64,000 nucleotides of DNA from Agrobacterium rosae (GCF_002915175.1 NZ_NXEJ01000006.1:504626-568625), one strand, 5' to 3'; positions 26,891 through 36,636 are shown, counted from the first letter of the stretch. Notes: generated by a model not told the origin, from the sequence alone. Numbers and translations: made by a program.

Positions 26891-28276
26891 CTAACGCCTA
26901 ATCTCCCAAGTCGTCACCCGCTCACCACTCACCTTATCTTTACCGTCCTTCAACTGAATGCCCTTCGCAGAAAGCTCGTCCCTAATCCGATCCGCCTCCG
27001 CAAAATTCTTAGCCTTCAGCATCTCCAGCCGCATGGCGACAAGCGAGTCGATGGCGTCGGCAATGGCCCCATCCACCTCTGCCTTTTTCGGCAGAACACC
27101 CAGCAGCGCCGCACTCGCTGCAAAGGCCGTCAGCTTTTCCGGGTCGGCATTGGCGGCTTGGGCAAGCGCATGCAGAGCCTGCACCGCAGCCACCGTGTTA
27201 AGGTCGTCCGCCAAGGCATCCAGCACGGCTTGATCCGGCTCGGCATCACCAACATCGGCGGCAGGCCACTTGGCCAGCAGGCGTTCCGCTTCCTCCAACC
27301 GCTTCACCGAAAAATCAATCGGCTCCCGGTAATGCGTCATCAGCATCGCCAGACGCAGAACTTCGCCCGGCCATTGGCGGCCGCCGAATTTTTCCGTATG
27401 CAGCAGCTCGTAAATGGTGATGAAGTTGCCGTCGGATTTCGACATCTTGCGGCCTTCGACCTGCACGAAGCCGTTGTGCATCCAGACATTGGCCATGACA
27501 TGCGTGCCGTGGGCGCAACGGGATTGGGCGATTTCGTTTTCGTGGTGGGGGAAGATCAGGTCCAGCCCGCCGCCGTGGATATCGAAGACCTCGCCGACGT
27601 AACGCCCCGCCATGGCGGAGCATTCGATATGCCAGCCCGGACGACCGCGACCCCACGGGCTCTCCCAGCCCGGCTCGTTGTGGCCAGACAGCTTCCACAA
27701 CACGAAATCACCAGGGCTTTTCTTGTGGACCTCGACTGCGACACGCGCGCCAGCTTGCTGCTCATCCAGCGGACGCTTGGAAAGCTGGCCGTAATCGCTC
27801 ATGGATTTCGTATCGAACAGCACTTCGCCGCTGGCGACATAGGCGTGGCCGCGTGCGATCAGCTTTTCGATGATCTCGATCATCTGAGGAATATTGTCGG
27901 TGGCGCGGGGCTCGACGGTTGGCTCAAGGCAGCCGAGCATGGCGACGTCGTCATGGAACTGCTGCGCCGTCTTTTCCGTCACCGCGTGGATGGCGTCGTT
28001 CAGCGGCAGGTTCGGATAATCGCGCAGCGCCCGCGCATTGATCTTGTCATCGACGTCGGTGATGTTGCGCGCATAGGTAACGTGCGCATCGCCATAGACA
28101 TGGCGCAGCAGGCGATAGAGAACGTCGAAGACGATGACGGGCCGCGCATTGCCGATATGGGCGAAATCATACACCGTCGGCCCGCAGACATAGATGCGCA
28201 CATTATCGGCATCGATCGGCTGAAACTCAGCCTTTTCGCGGGTCAGTGTGTTGTGGAGTTTCAGGCGCAAGGACAT
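26891..28276 (-). CDS. cysS: Cysteinyl-tRNA synthetase
   Basis: The 461-aa class I synthetase charges tRNA-Cys. It has the zinc/catalytic [15 protein letters not shown] (HIGN as HIGH motif), the zinc ligands in WHIECSAMA and [11 protein letters not shown], and KMSKSDGN. Length is standard. The gene is isolated between the mosaic repeat and a 212-bp gap that follows the SDR gene on the same strand. Confidence 0.97.
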   Translation of the reverse strand: MSLRLKLHNTLTREKAEFQPIDADNVRIYVCGPTVYDFAHIGNARPVIVFDVLYRLLRHVYGDAHVTYARNITDVDDKINARALRDYPNLPLNDAIHAVTEKTAQQFHDDVAMLGCLEPTVEPRATDNIPQMIEIIEKLIARGHAYVASGEVLFDTKSMSDYGQLSKRPLDEQQAGARVAVEVHKKSPGDFVLWKLSGHNEPGWESPWGRGRPGWHIECSAMAGRYVGEVFDIHGGGLDLIFPHHENEIAQSRCAHGTHVMANVWMHNGFVQVEGRKMSKSDGNFITIYELLHTEKFGGRQWPGEVLRLAMLMTHYREPIDFSVKRLEEAERLLAKWPAADVGDAEPDQAVLDALADDLNTVAAVQALHALAQAANADPEKLTAFAASAALLGVLPKKAEVDGAIADAIDSLVAMRLEMLKAKNFAEADRIRDELSAKGIQLKDGKDKVSGERVTTWEIRR

Positions 28277-28455
28277 GGCTCTTCCTCAAGGGCAATCAGT
28301 TTCCCCAGCCGGAACGTTTGTCTGCTTTTGACCTTTCGGGAGACGAAAACGATCTGGCCGGGTGTGAGACCAGCAAAATTTAACTCAGCAACAGCAGGAG
28401 ATCATCGTTTTCATGGCTTGCCTTATGAAACGGCAAGCGGATTTGGTCAAGAGCG

Positions 28456-28480
28456 ATTGGTGCTTGGGCGTCGCACCAAT
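28456..28480. other. Hairpin after the SDR gene
   Basis: ATTGGTGC/GCACCAAT form an 8-bp perfect stem with a 9-nt loop, 8 bp beyond the SDR stop codon on the minus strand. No T-run follows, so termination is uncertain. The remaining gap to cysS (28277-28455) shows nothing else I can name. Confidence 0.4.
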
Positions 28481-28488
28481 CTGTGCCT

Positions 28489-29229
28489 TCACTCCGGCGC
28501 GCGGTAGCTCACGAATTTACGGTCCCTGACAACATAAATCTTGCCGGTCTCTGTCACCTCTGCCGAAGCCAGCGGCAGGAGAGCAGCAGCGATCTCGGAT
28601 GGGTGTGGCAGGGTATCTGGGTCTTCACCGGGCATGGCCTGCGCACGCATGGCCGTGCGGGTGGCACCCGGATTGATGCTGTTGACGCGCAACGCGGTCG
28701 TTTCCGTCTCCGCTGCCCATGTGCGGGCAAGCGCTTCGACGGCGGCCTTGGAGGTGGAGTAAGCGCCCCAGAACGGGCGACAGGAATGTGGCGCGCCGGA
28801 TGACAGGATAAGGGCGCGGCCAGCATCGGATTTCAACAGCAGCGGTTCCACAGAGCGGATCAACCGCCACGTGGCGGTGACATTGATGGTCATCACCTTT
28901 TCGAACACCTTGGCCTCGATGTGGCCGACAGGGGAGATGACGCCGAGAACGCCGGCATTGGCGACGAGAATATCCAGCTTGCCCCAGCGCGCGTTGATGG
29001 AAGCACCGAGCGCATCGATGGCATTCATGTCTGCCAGATCAAAAGGCACCAGCGTCGCCGTGCCACCCGCAGCCTTGATCGCATCATCCAGGTCTTCAAG
29101 ACCGCCAACCGTGCGGGCGCAGGCAATGACATGCGCGCCTGCTTTTGCCAGTTCCAGCGCCGTGAAATAGCCGATGCCACGGGAAGCGCCGGTAACGAGC
29201 GCGATGCGGCCTTTAAGGTCTGTCGTCAT
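28489..29229 (-). CDS. Short-chain dehydrogenase/reductase family protein
   Basis: The 246-aa oxidoreductase has the NAD(P)-binding TGASRGIGYFT, the structural NAG in VANAGVLG, a Ser in LILSSGAPH and the catalytic YSTSK. Substrate unknown. It is the last gene on the minus strand after purF, separated from it by a palindromic repeat, and is probably part of the radA-cvpA-purF neighbourhood by position only. Confidence 0.9.
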   Translation of the reverse strand: MTTDLKGRIALVTGASRGIGYFTALELAKAGAHVIACARTVGGLEDLDDAIKAAGGTATLVPFDLADMNAIDALGASINARWGKLDILVANAGVLGVISPVGHIEAKVFEKVMTINVTATWRLIRSVEPLLLKSDAGRALILSSGAPHSCRPFWGAYSTSKAAVEALARTWAAETETTALRVNSINPGATRTAMRAQAMPGEDPDTLPHPSEIAAALLPLASAEVTETGKIYVVRDRKFVSYRAPE

Positions 29230-29293
29230 GCTTTAAAATCCCCCGCCGAACCTTGTGATCCGGCCTCTTCTCCAAACGGTTGCCGATGGCTCC

Positions 29294-29423
29294 TCATCCC
29301 TGTGCTTGTCATAGGGATCCAGTGCGCGCAAGTCCTTGCGCGCTAAAGCCCCTTTCACGGCGCAGACGCGCCGTGGCTGGATTCCTGTGACATCCCCGGG
29401 CTTGATCCGGGGAACAGGAATGA
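29294..29423. repeat. Palindromic intergenic repeat between SDR and purF
   Basis: A 130-bp stretch made of complementary blocks: TCATCCCTGTG near the left end and ACAGGAATGA at the right end, plus internal hairpins GCGCGCAAG/CTTGCGCGC, ACGGCGC/GCGCCGT and CCCCGG/CCGGGG. Composition resembles the element at 5385-5468 more than the mosaic repeats. It may form the 3' end of the purF message. Confidence 0.6.
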
Positions 29424-29436
29424 AGGAAGTAAACCG

Positions 29437-30930
29437 TCAGCCGTTGCTGGCCAGCATGGAAATCTTGTTGCCCATCGATTCGCCGTTCTTGTCGAGCAGG
29501 CGGGTCGGGTATTCACCGGTGAAATAGTGGTCGGTGAATTGCGGGCGCGCATTGTTGCGGTCTACACCGCCAACGGCTTGGTAAAGCCCGTTGATGGACA
29601 GGAACGCCAGCGAATCCACGCCGATGAATTTCGCCATGTCCTCGACATCTGCATACTGGTTGGCCAGCAGCTTGTCGGCATCAGGCGTATCGATGCCGTA
29701 GAAATCCGGGTGGAAAATCATCGGGCTGGCAACGCGGATATGAACTTCCTTGGCACCGGCCTCACGGATCATCTGCACGATCTTGACCGATGTCGTGCCG
29801 CGCACGATGGAATCATCCACCAGAACGACGCGCTTGCCTTCTATCATCGCCCGGTTGGCGGAGTGCTTCAGCTTCACGCCCAGCGCACGGATCGATTGCG
29901 TCGGCTCGATGAAGGTACGACCGACATAATGGTTGCGGATGATGCCGTATTCGAAAGGAATGCCACTTTCCTGCGCAAAGCCGAGCGCCGCAGGCGTTCC
30001 GCCATCCGGCACCGGCACCACGACGTCAGCCTCGAGCGGCGCTTCCTTGGCAAGGATGCTGCCCATGTTCTTGCGGGTGGTGTAAACGTTGCGGCCACCC
30101 ACGACGGAATCGGGACGGGCGAAATAGACATATTCGAACAGGCAGAGACGTTCCGGCTGCGGCTTGACCGGCTTGCGCGCATCGATGGTAACAGAACCAT
30201 CCGGCTGTATTTCGCAGATGATGACTTCGCCATTTTCAACATCACGGACGAACTTCGCGCCGATAATGTCGAGCGCACAGGTTTCCGAGCAGAAGATCGG
30301 CTTGCCATCCAGATCACCCATGACCAGCGGGCGGATGCCCGTGGGATCGCGGGCGGCAATCAGCTTCGTGCGGGTCATGGCCAGCATCGAATAACCGCCT
30401 TCCATCTGGCGGATGGCATCGATGAAGCGATCAGCTGTGGAGGAATGGCGGGAGCGGGCGATGAGGTGAAGGACCACTTCTGTGTCTGACGTAGACTGAC
30501 AGATGGCACCGGTGGCGATGATCTGGCGACGAAGCGTCAGGCCATTGGTGAAGTTGCCGTTATGGGCAATGGCGATGCCGCCTTCTTCAAGTTCCGCAAA
30601 CAGTGGCTGCACGTTGCGCAACGCAACTTCGCCTGTCGTGGAGTAGCGTGTATGGCCGATGGTGATGGAGCCGGGCAGGCGGGCAAGGGTAACCGGGTTT
30701 GTATAATGATCACCAACGAGGCCCATATGGCGTTCCTGATAGAAACGCTTGCCATCGAACGACACCATGCCCGCCGCTTCTTGTCCGCGATGTTGCAGGG
30801 CGTGCAGACCGAGCGCCGTCAGTGCCGCCGCATCCGGGTGTCCGAGAACGCCGAAGACGCCGCATTCTTCATGCAAGGTATCGCCATCGAGAATGTCGTT
30901 GAAGGTGGAATGCGAAAGCGGCTCGTTCAT
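29437..30930 (-). CDS. purF: Amidophosphoribosyltransferase
   Basis: The 497-aa enzyme catalyses the first committed step of purine synthesis, PRPP plus glutamine to phosphoribosylamine. The glutamine amidotransferase domain begins at Cys23 (HEECGVFG), so a 22-residue propeptide is removed. The phosphoribosyltransferase domain has VVLVDDSIVRGTT. Before the FYGIDTP segment the residues are IFHPD, without a Cys for an Fe-S cluster like that in Bacillus PurF. It is downstream of cvpA on the minus strand, an order seen widely. Confidence 0.96.
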   Translation of the reverse strand: MNEPLSHSTFNDILDGDTLHEECGVFGVLGHPDAAALTALGLHALQHRGQEAAGMVSFDGKRFYQERHMGLVGDHYTNPVTLARLPGSITIGHTRYSTTGEVALRNVQPLFAELEEGGIAIAHNGNFTNGLTLRRQIIATGAICQSTSDTEVVLHLIARSRHSSTADRFIDAIRQMEGGYSMLAMTRTKLIAARDPTGIRPLVMGDLDGKPIFCSETCALDIIGAKFVRDVENGEVIICEIQPDGSVTIDARKPVKPQPERLCLFEYVYFARPDSVVGGRNVYTTRKNMGSILAKEAPLEADVVVPVPDGGTPAALGFAQESGIPFEYGIIRNHYVGRTFIEPTQSIRALGVKLKHSANRAMIEGKRVVLVDDSIVRGTTSVKIVQMIREAGAKEVHIRVASPMIFHPDFYGIDTPDADKLLANQYADVEDMAKFIGVDSLAFLSINGLYQAVGGVDRNNARPQFTDHYFTGEYPTRLLDKNGESMGNKISMLASNG

Positions 30931-31033
30931 CTGGCTTGCCTTTGCTGAAGTACCAAAAACAAAAACCGCGCTGGTAAGTGTTGTCTACCAGTGTGGTCTG
31001 TCTGCTGCTTGAAGTGAATGTCTAGCACAAATA

Positions 31034-31062
31034 GCGCGCCTTGCATGCATTGCAAGACGCGC
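31034..31062 (-). terminator. Possible terminator or attenuator hairpin between cvpA and purF
   Basis: GCGCGCCTTGCA and TGCAAGACGCGC pair over 12 bp with a single G-U wobble on the minus strand and a 5-nt loop. It sits 7 bp after the cvpA stop; the following TATTTGT is only weakly T-rich, so partial termination is possible. Confidence 0.45.
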
Positions 31063-31068
31063 CTGTTG

Positions 31069-31656
31069 TCAATTCGTCGTAGTCGGTGGGTTTGTTGCCG
31101 GAGCATCGTCCGCCGGTGTCTGTTCCGGGGTGCCTTCTGCCGGTTTGCCAAGAATGCGAGCCCGGATTTGCGGTTCGATATTATCCGGCAAGGCCGCTTC
31201 CAGCTTGGCCACAAGGCCATCCAGGAAAGGTTTGGATTTCGCCTGTGTCACCCATGTCGGCTGCGTTCTGACATCGACCAGCCAGTTCCAGAAGGCGACG
31301 GCAACGACCAGCAGAAGAATGCCGCGTGCTGCACCGAACAGGAAGCCAAGGGTGCGATCCAGAGCGCCGATGCGGCTGTCGATGATAAAATCGGCAATGC
31401 GCGACGTTATGAACGAAATGATGATGAGCGCGACGAGGAAGATGACACCGGCAGAACCGGCAATCGCGATCTTGTCGTCATCCGTGTAGTTGCGCGCATA
31501 GGGCAACAGCATGGGATAGAGATAATAAGCGGCTGCGACCGAGCCGCCCCAGCTGGCGATGGACAGGATTTCACGCGAGAACCCTCGCACCATGGCGAGA
31601 ACAGCGGAGAACAGGACAACGGCGATAACGATGCCGTCGAAAATCGTAATGGGCAT
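31069..31656 (-). CDS. cvpA: CvpA family membrane protein
   Basis: The 195-aa protein has about four transmembrane helices and the family start ITIFDGIVIAVVLFSAVLAM, then FSREILSIASWGGS. It ends in a Pro/Thr/Asn-rich cytoplasmic tail. CvpA proteins are known as colicin V production proteins but have a general envelope role. The position between radA and purF is the conserved alphaproteobacterial order. Confidence 0.88.
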   Translation of the reverse strand: MPITIFDGIVIAVVLFSAVLAMVRGFSREILSIASWGGSVAAAYYLYPMLLPYARNYTDDDKIAIAGSAGVIFLVALIIISFITSRIADFIIDSRIGALDRTLGFLFGAARGILLLVVAVAFWNWLVDVRTQPTWVTQAKSKPFLDGLVAKLEAALPDNIEPQIRARILGKPAEGTPEQTPADDAPATNPPTTTN

Positions 31657-31752
31657 TTACCAACTCCGGAGGTCGCGACACTGAATGGAAGCGCCACTGT
31701 GCCAACTTTCGTTCCTCTTACACTAGCCGTTTAGCCAGCGAAAGGATCAATC

Positions 31753-33153
31753 TTAGTCTTCCTCAACCTGTCTGAACCGGTTGCCTGATCCCGCAATTCG
31801 CGAGACGAGGTCCGGCAGGCTTTCGATCTCAGTCCAGCGCCCTTTGGCACCCTTCGGCAGCTCAGCAGAGGCCGAAGGCAAAAATGCGGTGGAAAAGCCG
31901 AGTTTTTCAGCCTCTTTCAACCGTTGCCCCGTATGCGACACCGGCCTGACCGCGCCCGACAGGCTGACCTCGCCGAAATAGACGCAATCGGCGGGCAGGG
32001 CAAGACCGGCAAGCGATGAAACCAGTGCAGAGGCAATTGCCATGTCAGCCGCCGGTTCGGAAATGCGGTATCCACCTGCGACATTGAGGTAAACATCGTG
32101 GCTGCCCAGCTTCACGCCGCAATGGGCCTCCAGCACGGCAAGAATCATCGCCAACCGCGACGAATCCCAACCGACCACGGCGCGGCGCGGGGTGCCGAGC
32201 GATGTCGGCGCGACCAGAGCCTGCACTTCCACCAGCACCGGGCGCGTTCCCTCCATGCCCGCAAAAACGGCGGCACCAGGGGATTTCTCGTTGCGCTCGC
32301 CGAGAAAGAGTTCGGACGGATTGGAGACTTCACGCAGCCCCTTGTCCGACATTTCGAACACACCGATTTCATCCGTGGGTCCGAAGCGGTTCTTGACGGT
32401 GCGCAGGATACGGTAGTGATGGCCGCGATCGCCTTCGAAATACAGTACGGCATCCACCATATGTTCCACCACGCGCGGACCGGCAATCTGCCCATCCTTG
32501 GTCACGTGCCCGACGAGAACCATGGTGGCACCCGTCTGCTTGGCAAAACGGATCATGGCCTGAACGCCGGTACGAACCTGTGTCACGGTTCCGGGGGCAG
32601 AATCAGCCGTATCGCTCCACAGTGTCTGGATGGAGTCGATGATGATCAGATCCGGCCGCTTGCCCTCGGAAATCGTCGCCAGAATGTCCTCGACATTGGT
32701 TTCGGCTGCCAGCAACACATCGGTATCGGCTGCACCCAGACGCTGGGCGCGCAGCCGCACCTGCGCCACCGCCTCTTCGCCCGAGACATAGACGATGCGA
32801 TGCCCGCGCCGAGACAATGCTGCCGCCGCCTGCATCAGCAGCGTGGATTTACCTATGCCGGGGTCACCACCGATCAGCACCGCAGACCCGCGCACGAACC
32901 CACCGCCGGTTGCCCGGTCCAGTTCGCTCATGCCGGTTGGGATACGCGGCGCTTCCTCGATTTCACCGGACAGCGAGGTGAGCGTAACGGGCCGCCCCTT
33001 CTTGGGCGTCCTGCCCGGACCAGAGCCGATGCCACCCATCGGGTCTTCCTCGACGATGGTGTTCCACTCACCACAGCCCTCGCATTTACCCGCCCAGCGG
33101 GTGTGAACAGTGCCGCAGTTCTGGCAGATGAATTGTGTCTTGGCTTTGGCCAT
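31753..33153 (-). CDS. radA: DNA repair protein RadA
   Basis: The 466-aa RecA-like ATPase processes recombination intermediates. It has the N-terminal four-Cys zinc finger (FICQNCG and KCEGCGEW), Walker A GGDPGIGKST, the RadA-specific KNRFG motif and the C-terminal Lon-like domain. It follows alr and the toxin-antitoxin pair and precedes cvpA on the minus strand. Confidence 0.96.
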   Translation of the reverse strand: MAKAKTQFICQNCGTVHTRWAGKCEGCGEWNTIVEEDPMGGIGSGPGRTPKKGRPVTLTSLSGEIEEAPRIPTGMSELDRATGGGFVRGSAVLIGGDPGIGKSTLLMQAAAALSRRGHRIVYVSGEEAVAQVRLRAQRLGAADTDVLLAAETNVEDILATISEGKRPDLIIIDSIQTLWSDTADSAPGTVTQVRTGVQAMIRFAKQTGATMVLVGHVTKDGQIAGPRVVEHMVDAVLYFEGDRGHHYRILRTVKNRFGPTDEIGVFEMSDKGLREVSNPSELFLGERNEKSPGAAVFAGMEGTRPVLVEVQALVAPTSLGTPRRAVVGWDSSRLAMILAVLEAHCGVKLGSHDVYLNVAGGYRISEPAADMAIASALVSSLAGLALPADCVYFGEVSLSGAVRPVSHTGQRLKEAEKLGFSTAFLPSASAELPKGAKGRWTEIESLPDLVSRIAGSGNRFRQVEED

Positions 33154-33158
33154 AAATG

Positions 33159-33416
33159 TCAGTTTTCTTCTTGTTTGAAGTCTTTAGGAGACAGGTGTCT
33201 GCGGCCATGCATGACACGCAAAATGCGTACGGTATCGGCCTCGATACGAAAATATATGCAGCGTTGTCTGTAAGGCAGCGCTTTCAATCCTTGGGAAAGC
33301 TCATCGCGCGGTAGACCAGGGAAACCACTGGCCGCGATCCATTCTATTTTTCTTGTTAAATCTCGGATGAATGCTGAGGCCGTCATCGTGTCGTCAGCCG
33401 CGATCCAAAGAAACAT
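33159..33416 (-). CDS. RelE/ParE family toxin (start not at a standard codon)
   Basis: From the ATG at 33416 the frame gives 85 aa with ParE/RelE-like YRQRCIYFRIEADTVRILRVMHGRRHL at the C-terminus. The family's first strand and helix appear to lie upstream: the open frame continues as LIYSPLADQDLLEMFLWIA, but contains no ATG, GTG or TTG back to the preceding stop. ATT codons at 33470 (with AGAGG about 9 nt before) and 33452 are possible rare starts. The upstream part overlaps the end of the antitoxin gene, as in other coupled pairs. The target is probably gyrase or ribosome-bound mRNA by family; not shown here. It lies 6 bp from the radA start. Confidence 0.78.
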   Translation of the reverse strand: MFLWIAADDTMTASAFIRDLTRKIEWIAASGFPGLPRDELSQGLKALPYRQRCIYFRIEADTVRILRVMHGRRHLSPKDFKQEEN

Positions 33417-33451
33417 CTCAAGAAGGTCTTGATCAGCGAGAGGTGAGTAAA

Positions 33452-33709
33452 TTAGCTGCTTCGGTCTAATTGGCTCATTCCTCTTTTTATAATAGAATCA
33501 GCCCAATTGTCTGCTGTCGTGAGTGTGAGGTATTCCCCACGCTCAAACTGCGCGTCCGCTTCCGCAATCATTCGCTTGAGTTCTTCTTGTTCACTTCCAA
33601 GTAACTGCAAGCTTGCGTGAACCACAGCATCCGCATCTTCGAATGCGCCGGCTTTCACCTGCTCATCAATAAACTTGCGATCCTGCTCGCTGAGATGGAT
33701 TTCGGTCAT
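33452..33709 (-). CDS. ParD-like antitoxin
   Basis: The 85-aa protein has a ribbon-helix-helix-like N-terminus (MTEIHLSEQDRKFIDEQV, with GAFEDADAVVHASLQLL) and a C-terminal helix that would embrace the toxin. It precedes the ParE-like gene, and the toxin frame starts inside its 3' end. The pair sits between alr and radA, which are usually adjacent or close in related genomes. Confidence 0.82.
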   Translation of the reverse strand: MTEIHLSEQDRKFIDEQVKAGAFEDADAVVHASLQLLGSEQEELKRMIAEADAQFERGEYLTLTTADNWADSIIKRGMSQLDRSS

Positions 33710-33773
33710 TTCGATCTCCTTTTGTTCTCGTATAGCACAGGTCTTCGGCGCTTTCCAAGAGGCAAGAAAAGCT

Positions 33774-34943
33774 TCACGCGTCTTCGATCAGATATTGTCG
33801 CTCGTAGCGCAATCCAAGGCCGGTCAACATTTCGTAACCGATGGTTCCAGCCGCCCGCGCCACCTCATCCACCGGCACGTTGGGGCCGAAAAGTTCGATG
33901 TAATCGCCGGCGCGGATGGCATTTGGCGGCACGTCCGTGACGTCGAAAATCGTCAGATCCATCGTCACACGGCCAGCAACCGGCACCTCGTAGCCATTGA
34001 TGAAGCCGTAAGCGCCGCCATAGCCCATTTCGCGCAGCGGAATGCCGGAGCCAGAGAGCGAGCGATGATAGCCATCGGCGTAACCAACGGATGCAATCGC
34101 CAATCGGCTGGCGCGCTTGAGAATGAAGGTGCCGCCATAGCTCACCGTCTGGCCTTCCCCGGCATCACGGATCTGGATGATCCGCGCTTCGGCCTTTGCG
34201 ACCGGGCGCATCGGGTTGGCCATATCGTTCACCGCTTCTGCGCCATAAAGCGCGATGCCGGGGCGGGTGAGATCGAAGTGGTAGTCTGCGCCGAGGAAAA
34301 TTCCGGCTGAGGCCGAAAGGCTTGATTCGATGCCTTCGAAGGCGGCGCTAACCTGCCGGAATGATTCAAGCTGTGCCTTGTTCATGGGGGATGATGGCGT
34401 GTCGGCGCAGGCGAGGTGGGAGAGCACGAGGACAGGATCGAAGCTGGCGGGCCGTGTCGTATCATCAGCCAGAAACAGCGCGTCCTCCAGCGGCAGGCCC
34501 AGCCGGTTGAAACCCGTGTCGATGTGAAGCGCAAACGGATGGTCTCCGCGCTCGGCCAACGTTCCCATCCAGAAAGAAAGCTGTTCTTCGGACGCGATAA
34601 CAGGCACGAGATCATTGCCGAAAACGTGGCTCTCCTGTCCCGGCCAGATGCCGGAGAGCACGAAGATACGCGCTTCCGGCGCATGCGGGCGCAGCGTCGC
34701 ACCCTCTGCGACAGTGGCGACAAAAAAGTCCCGCGCACCCGCATGATAAAGCGTCGCGCCGCAATCCTCGATCCCCATGCCGTAGGCATCCGCCTTCACC
34801 ACAGCCGATGCTCGCGCCTTGCCCGAGCGCCTAGCCATATCACGCCAGTTATCGGCGAGCGCGCCAAGGTCCACCGTCACGCGAAGCGGCGCGGTATCGA
34901 ATGCGTCTGCCTCGGAAAAGCTGTCGTCAAACTCGTCTGTCAT
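33774..34943 (-). CDS. alr: Alanine racemase
   Basis: The 389-aa PLP enzyme makes D-alanine for peptidoglycan. The PLP Lys is Lys50 in VVKADAYGMG, and the catalytic Tyr is in TVSYGGTF. Length is normal. The ATG at 34943 has AGGA 4 nt upstream; the frame continues upstream to 34982 without a ribosome site. It is downstream of dnaB on the minus strand. Confidence 0.94.
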   Translation of the reverse strand: MTDEFDDSFSEADAFDTAPLRVTVDLGALADNWRDMARRSGKARASAVVKADAYGMGIEDCGATLYHAGARDFFVATVAEGATLRPHAPEARIFVLSGIWPGQESHVFGNDLVPVIASEEQLSFWMGTLAERGDHPFALHIDTGFNRLGLPLEDALFLADDTTRPASFDPVLVLSHLACADTPSSPMNKAQLESFRQVSAAFEGIESSLSASAGIFLGADYHFDLTRPGIALYGAEAVNDMANPMRPVAKAEARIIQIRDAGEGQTVSYGGTFILKRASRLAIASVGYADGYHRSLSGSGIPLREMGYGGAYGFINGYEVPVAGRVTMDLTIFDVTDVPPNAIRAGDYIELFGPNVPVDEVARAAGTIGYEMLTGLGLRYERQYLIEDA

Positions 34944-35139
34944 GATCCTGCACCGCTGAGAAAGATAGCTACGATCTATCACTTTTGTTCAAGGTGGTCA
35001 TGACGGAGTCGGGTAAACTTTGTCTATGCACAATGTTTCGCAGCCAGACGTCGGGCGGAATCGAATTGTGAACAGGTACCGCCAAACCCCTGAAAAGGCA
35101 CCGCCCCACGTCTTGGAAACGCGAGGCGGAATATAGAAA

Positions 35140-36636
35140 TCAATGCTCTTCGTATTGCGTAAACGATGGATCGGCCAGGTCCGCAAAGCGCGTGAACTCG
35201 GCCTGGAACGCCAGCTTCACCGTACCCGTCGGTCCGTGACGCTGCTTGGCGATGATGACGTCGGCGGTACCCTTTACCTTGTCGAACAGCGCTTCCCACT
35301 CGGCATATTTCGGGTCGGAAATATCGCGTGGCTCCATGTTCTTGACGTAATATTCCTCACGGAACACGAACAGCACCACGTCGGCGTCCTGCTCGATAGA
35401 GCCCGATTCACGAAGGTCGGAAAGCTGCGGGCGCTTGTCTTCGCGGCTTTCCACCTGACGGGAGAGCTGGGAGAGCGCGATGATGGGAACGTTGAGTTCC
35501 TTACCCAGCGCCTTCAGGCCTGTGGTGATCTGGGTGATTTCCTGCACGCGGTTTTCGCCGCCTTTGCCGGAACCTGTCATCAGCTGAATATAGTCCACCA
35601 CAAGGCAATCGAGGCCACGCTGGCGCTTGAGGCGACGGGCGCGTGCGGAAAGCTGGGCGATGGAAATACCACCGGTCTGGTCGATATAAAGCGGCACTTT
35701 CTGCATCATCTGGCTGCAAGCAACCAGCTTTTCGAAATCGGCCTCGGTGATTTCACCACGGCGGATTTTCGAGGACGACACTTCGGTCTGTTCGGAAATG
35801 ATACGCGTGGCCAGCTGTTCGGAGGACATTTCGAGCGAGTAGAAGCCGACGACGCCGCCGTTCTTGGCTTTATAGGAGCCGTCGGGCTGCACTTCCTGCT
35901 CGTAGGATGCCGCGATGTTATAGGCGATGTTGGTGGCAAGCGAGGTCTTGCCCATGCCGGGACGTCCCGCAAGCACGATCAAGTCGGAACGCTGCAAGCC
36001 ACCCATGCGGCCATCCAGGGAGTGGATGCCAGTGGAGATGCCGGAGAGATTGCCGTCACGCTCAAACGCTGCTCCGGCCATGTCGATGGCCAGCGATACC
36101 GCATCGTTGAAGGACTGGAAGCCGCCATCGTAACGACCGGTTTCCGCCAACTCGAACAGGCGGCGCTCGGTGTCTTCGATCTGCGTCTGCGGCGGCATGT
36201 CCAGCGGCGCATCATAGGCAATGTTGACGACGTCTTCACCGATCTGGATCAGCGCACGGCGCAGCGCAAGGTCATAGATGGCGCGGCCATAGTCTTCCGC
36301 ATTGATGATCGACACAGCATCGGAGGCAAGACGCGCCAGATATTGCGCAACCGTCAGGTCACCGATCTTGCCATCGGCGGGCAGGAAGGTCTTGATCGTC
36401 ACCGGGTTGGCGGTCTTGCCCATGCGGATAATATCGCCGGCAACTTCGAAAATCTTGCGGTGAAGCGGCTCGTACAAATGTACGGGCTTCAGGAAGTCGG
36501 AGACACGGTAATAGGCATCGTTATTGACGAGAATGGCACCCAGCAGTGCCTGTTCCGCTTCGATGTTGTTCGGCGCTTCGCGGTACAGCGGTTCAGCAGC
36601 CGGGGCGGGGGTGATCTTTCTCACAGCGTCGTTCAT
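35140..36636 (-). CDS. dnaB: Replicative DNA helicase
   Basis: The 498-aa hexameric helicase unwinds DNA ahead of the replisome. It has an N-terminal domain with NNIEAEQALLGAILVNN, the RecA-like domain with Walker A GRPGMGKTS, Walker B-type DYIQLMTG, and a C-terminal DnaB motif (REYYVKN and AKQRHGPTGTV). The ATG at 36636 gives the family start; an upstream ATG at 36729 would add a basic leader. It is separated from rplI by the efflux module. Confidence 0.96.
   Translation of the reverse strand: MNDAVRKITPAPAAEPLYREAPNNIEAEQALLGAILVNNDAYYRVSDFLKPVHLYEPLHRKIFEVAGDIIRMGKTANPVTIKTFLPADGKIGDLTVAQYLARLASDAVSIINAEDYGRAIYDLALRRALIQIGEDVVNIAYDAPLDMPPQTQIEDTERRLFELAETGRYDGGFQSFNDAVSLAIDMAGAAFERDGNLSGISTGIHSLDGRMGGLQRSDLIVLAGRPGMGKTSLATNIAYNIAASYEQEVQPDGSYKAKNGGVVGFYSLEMSSEQLATRIISEQTEVSSSKIRRGEITEADFEKLVACSQMMQKVPLYIDQTGGISIAQLSARARRLKRQRGLDCLVVDYIQLMTGSGKGGENRVQEITQITTGLKALGKELNVPIIALSQLSRQVESREDKRPQLSDLRESGSIEQDADVVLFVFREEYYVKNMEPRDISDPKYAEWEALFDKVKGTADVIIAKQRHGPTGTVKLAFQAEFTRFADLADPSFTQYEEH

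Noticed and set aside
26582-28507. A 641-codon plus-strand frame antisense to cysS
   Set aside because: It runs through the mosaic repeat and opposite the clear cysS motifs; no family features.
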